Position numbers and translations under genes: made by a program. The notes below the pieces were generated by a model, which saw only the letters and a program-made list of their open reading frames with translations, was not told the origin of the DNA and did no database searches. 6,465 nt of DNA from Anaerolineae bacterium (GTDB taxonomy: Bacteria; Chloroflexota; Anaerolineae; JACIWR01). This document shows positions 4,990 to 6,465 of the stretch, one piece after another; positions within the stretch are counted from its first letter, which is position 1, and each line of letters starts with the position of its first letter. The stretch covers positions 1 through 6,465 of the forward strand of contig JAGGZG010000222.1 of assembly GCA_021162125.1 (NCBI GenBank). The letters run 5' to 3'.

Positions 4990-5667
4990 ATGCCGAAAAA
5001 GACGCGCACCACCTCAGCGACGAGTAAGCAAAAAGCACAGGAATATAGTGAGCGTGGTCTGCGCCAGTACGAGCGCTGGGAGATCGAGGACGCAGTCAGG
5101 AGCTTTGAACTGGCTGCTCAGAATGACCCCTCAAATCCCGATCACTACCTGAACCTGGCCCGCGCACTGGCCCGCTTCGGCGACTATGACCGCGCGCTGC
5201 GCGCCCTGGCGGATTTCATGCGCTACGAGGGGGATACCACCCTTACCGCGCGTTTCGAGCGTCTGTTCGCCAACGCCATGGACGAAGTGGAGACCCTGAT
5301 CACCGAGAAAATGACCGCCGCCGGCATCTCCCTGGAAGAAGTCGGGGCGGCGATTCAGATGTGGCTGGAATACCGGATCGCCATTGGCCGCCGTCCATTA
5401 TCCATGCGCAAGCCTGAGACTTGGGCTGCCGCTCTGGACTATACCGTGCGCAAGGTCAACTTTCGAGAAGTCACCCAGCGGGAGGTGGGGGAGCTGTATG
5501 GGATCAGCAACAACACGCTGCGCAGCCACTTCAACGAGTTGGTGGAGACACTGGACATCATGCCCTGCGACTATCGCTACTTCCGGGGAGAGAACAACCC
5601 GCTAGACAAATTGGTGGAGGCGGCAGCCATGCTGGAGCGGCTAGAAGAGCGGTTTCGTGAGTCCTGA
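4990..5667 (+). CDS. TPR protein with TFIIB/cyclin-box-like HTH domain
   Basis: This 225-residue soluble protein has a basic Ser/Thr/Lys-rich start, then two TPR-type helical pairs (about residues 16-49 and 50-83; the first shows the G..Y..A...F..A...P pattern). After a helical linker, residues about 120-190 resemble a TFIIB/cyclin-box repeat: KPETWAAALDYTVRKV, then TQREVGELYGISNNTLRSHF, a helix-turn-helix with recognition helix near 173-184. Similar C-terminal domains occur in bacterial proteins of unknown function. TPRs bind protein partners and the HTH may bind DNA, so a regulator is likely, but this is inference. The ATG at 4990 is chosen because GGAGG (4978-4982) lies 7 nt upstream; a GTG at 4972 and an ATG at 4984 are in frame but badly placed for it. 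The gene is divergent from the operon and may act on that shared region. Confidence 0.85.
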   Translation: MPKKTRTTSATSKQKAQEYSERGLRQYERWEIEDAVRSFELAAQNDPSNPDHYLNLARALARFGDYDRALRALADFMRYEGDTTLTARFERLFANAMDEVETLITEKMTAAGISLEEVGAAIQMWLEYRIAIGRRPLSMRKPETWAAALDYTVRKVNFREVTQREVGELYGISNNTLRSHFNELVETLDIMPCDYRYFRGENNPLDKLVEAAAMLERLEERFRES

Positions 5668-5677
5668 CCGGCGACCG

Positions 5678-5707
5678 CCCTTCGACTTCGCTGCGCTCCG
5701 CTCAGGG
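5678..5707. repeat. CCCTTCG...CTCAGGG intergenic repeat
   Basis: A 30-nt element begins CCCTTCGACTTCGC and ends CCGCTCAGGG. It resembles the CCCTTCGAC-AAGCTCAGGG type of intergenic palindrome seen in many GC-rich bacterial genomes (recalled, not searched). The ends CCCT and AGGG can pair. It starts 10 nt after the TPR gene stop, in the 125-nt gap before the dehydrogenase, and could act as a weak terminator. The rest of the gap holds only the ribosome site of the next gene. Confidence 0.55.
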
Positions 5708-5792
5708 TCCGCCCAGGATGCCCGCTCCGGCTCCACCTGAAAAGCATCCGGCAGTGAGGAGAAGGAATAAATTTAAAAGGGAGCAACCTACA

Positions 5793-6465
5793 ATGACCAC
5801 AGGGGATACCGCCTGGGCAGAACCGCTGAAAGATTTCTGCACGCGGGTTTTCGAGAAGCTGGGCGTGCCTCGTGATGATGCCGAGGTGACCTCTGATGTC
5901 CTGGTGCTGGCCAACCTGCGCGGGATTGACTCCCACGGCGTGGCCCGGCTGCGACGCTACGTGAACGGTCTGCGTGATGGGGTGATGGTGGCCCGGCCAG
6001 AGATACAGGTCGTACGTGAAACCCCGGCCACAGCCCTGATCGACGCCGGGGCGGGGCTGGGCCAGCCGGTCTCCTACCGAGCGATGCAGAAAGCCATCGA
6101 GAAGGCGCTGGAGGTGGGAGCCGGCTTCGTGACGGTGCGCAACTCCAACCACTACGGCATCGCCGGCTACTACGCGATGATGGCCCTGGAGCACGATTGC
6201 ATTGGCATCTCGATGACCAACGCTGCCGTGCTAGTGGTGCCGACTTTCGGGCGGGATGCGATGCTGGGCACCAACCCTATCTCGGTGGCGGCCCCGGCGG
6301 GCCAGGAGCGACCCTTCGTGCTGGACATGGCCACCAGCACGGTGCCGCAAGGCAAGTTGGAGGTCTACCATCGGCTGGAGAAGCCCATCCCCCTGGGTTG
6401 GGCCACCGATGAGACTGGCACGCCCACCACCGATGCCGGCCGGGTGCTGGAGAACTGCAAGACGC
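5793..6465 (+). CDS. Ldh2/MDH2-family malate/lactate dehydrogenase (partial)
   Basis: The first 224 residues of an NAD(P)-dependent 2-hydroxyacid dehydrogenase of the Ldh2 (YiaK/archaeal malate dehydrogenase) family, which interconverts 2-oxoacids such as pyruvate, oxaloacetate or 2,3-diketogulonate with their hydroxyacids in the cytoplasm. The family is usually about 340-360 residues, so roughly a third is missing at the right edge. Family motifs are RGIDSHGVARL (43-53, with the catalytic H48 and R52), NSNHYGIAGYYA (117-128, with H120), LGTNPISVAAPA (158-169) and LDMATSTVPQGKLE (177-190). The substrate cannot be told from this part. The ATG at 5793 has AAGGGAG (5777-5783) 9 nt upstream. An in-frame ATG at 5718 would add 25 poorly conserved residues without a ribosome site. 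No clear promoter is seen in the gap, so it may be read through from the TPR gene. Confidence 0.92.
   Translation, partial: MTTGDTAWAEPLKDFCTRVFEKLGVPRDDAEVTSDVLVLANLRGIDSHGVARLRRYVNGLRDGVMVARPEIQVVRETPATALIDAGAGLGQPVSYRAMQKAIEKALEVGAGFVTVRNSNHYGIAGYYAMMALEHDCIGISMTNAAVLVVPTFGRDAMLGTNPISVAAPAGQERPFVLDMATSTVPQGKLEVYHRLEKPIPLGWATDETGTPTTDAGRVLENCKT

Noticed and set aside
5718..5792. Upstream in-frame start for the dehydrogenase
   Set aside because: No ribosome site precedes the ATG at 5718, and the 25 added residues do not resemble the family's N-terminus.
5577..6194. A 205-codon minus-strand open frame
   Set aside because: It runs across the end of the TPR gene and the dehydrogenase, both well supported, and has no family features.

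Overview
The window is a GC-rich (roughly 60%) bacterial chromosome segment with five genes and a partial sixth. The organism is most likely a Chloroflexota (Anaerolineae-like) bacterium. I infer this from the gene types (secreted trypsin-like protease with Ig-like tail, PsbP-like anchored protein, PrsW-like membrane protein, TPR/HTH protein), the GC-rich hairpin repeats between genes and the strong AAGGAG ribosome sites. No rRNA or marker gene confirms it.

Layout. At 1-80 there are C/G-tract inverted repeats. At 150-515 (+) is a stand-alone CheY-like response regulator. It converges on a three-gene minus-strand operon, and two perfect hairpins (536-568 and 588-622) separate the two. The operon reads, in transcription order: a PrsW-family integral membrane protein with an N-terminal zinc knuckle (4446-3511), a membrane-anchored PsbP/Mog1-like protein (3488-2898), and a secreted trypsin-like serine protease with three tandem beta-rich repeats, a polyproline linker and a carboxypeptidase-regulatory-like C-terminal domain (2875-632). 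Both intergenic gaps are 22 nt and every gene has an AAGGAG-type ribosome site. A near-consensus sigma70 promoter (TTGACA-17-TACAAT, 4773-4801) drives the operon through an untranslated leader of about 320 nt. The leader can form a long-range stem and a hairpin followed by a T-rich stretch.

Divergently, a second strong promoter (TTGCCA-17-TATAAT, 4917-4945) drives a TPR protein with a TFIIB/cyclin-box-like helix-turn-helix region (4990-5667). After a 125-nt gap holding a CCCTTCG...CTCAGGG repeat, an Ldh2-type malate/lactate dehydrogenase starts at 5793 and runs off the right edge.

The most interesting unit is the operon. The PrsW-like protein keeps the family's fold landmarks but lacks most residues expected for catalysis (first Glu of EExxK is Gln, the Glu of the GFAxxEN motif is Leu, and two His positions are Gln and Asn). 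It is therefore a candidate pseudoprotease, encoded with a secreted protease that has an intact His/Asp/Ser triad and a calcium-loop-like insertion. A regulatory or scaffolding role for the PrsW-like protein, controlled through the structured leader, is my inference.
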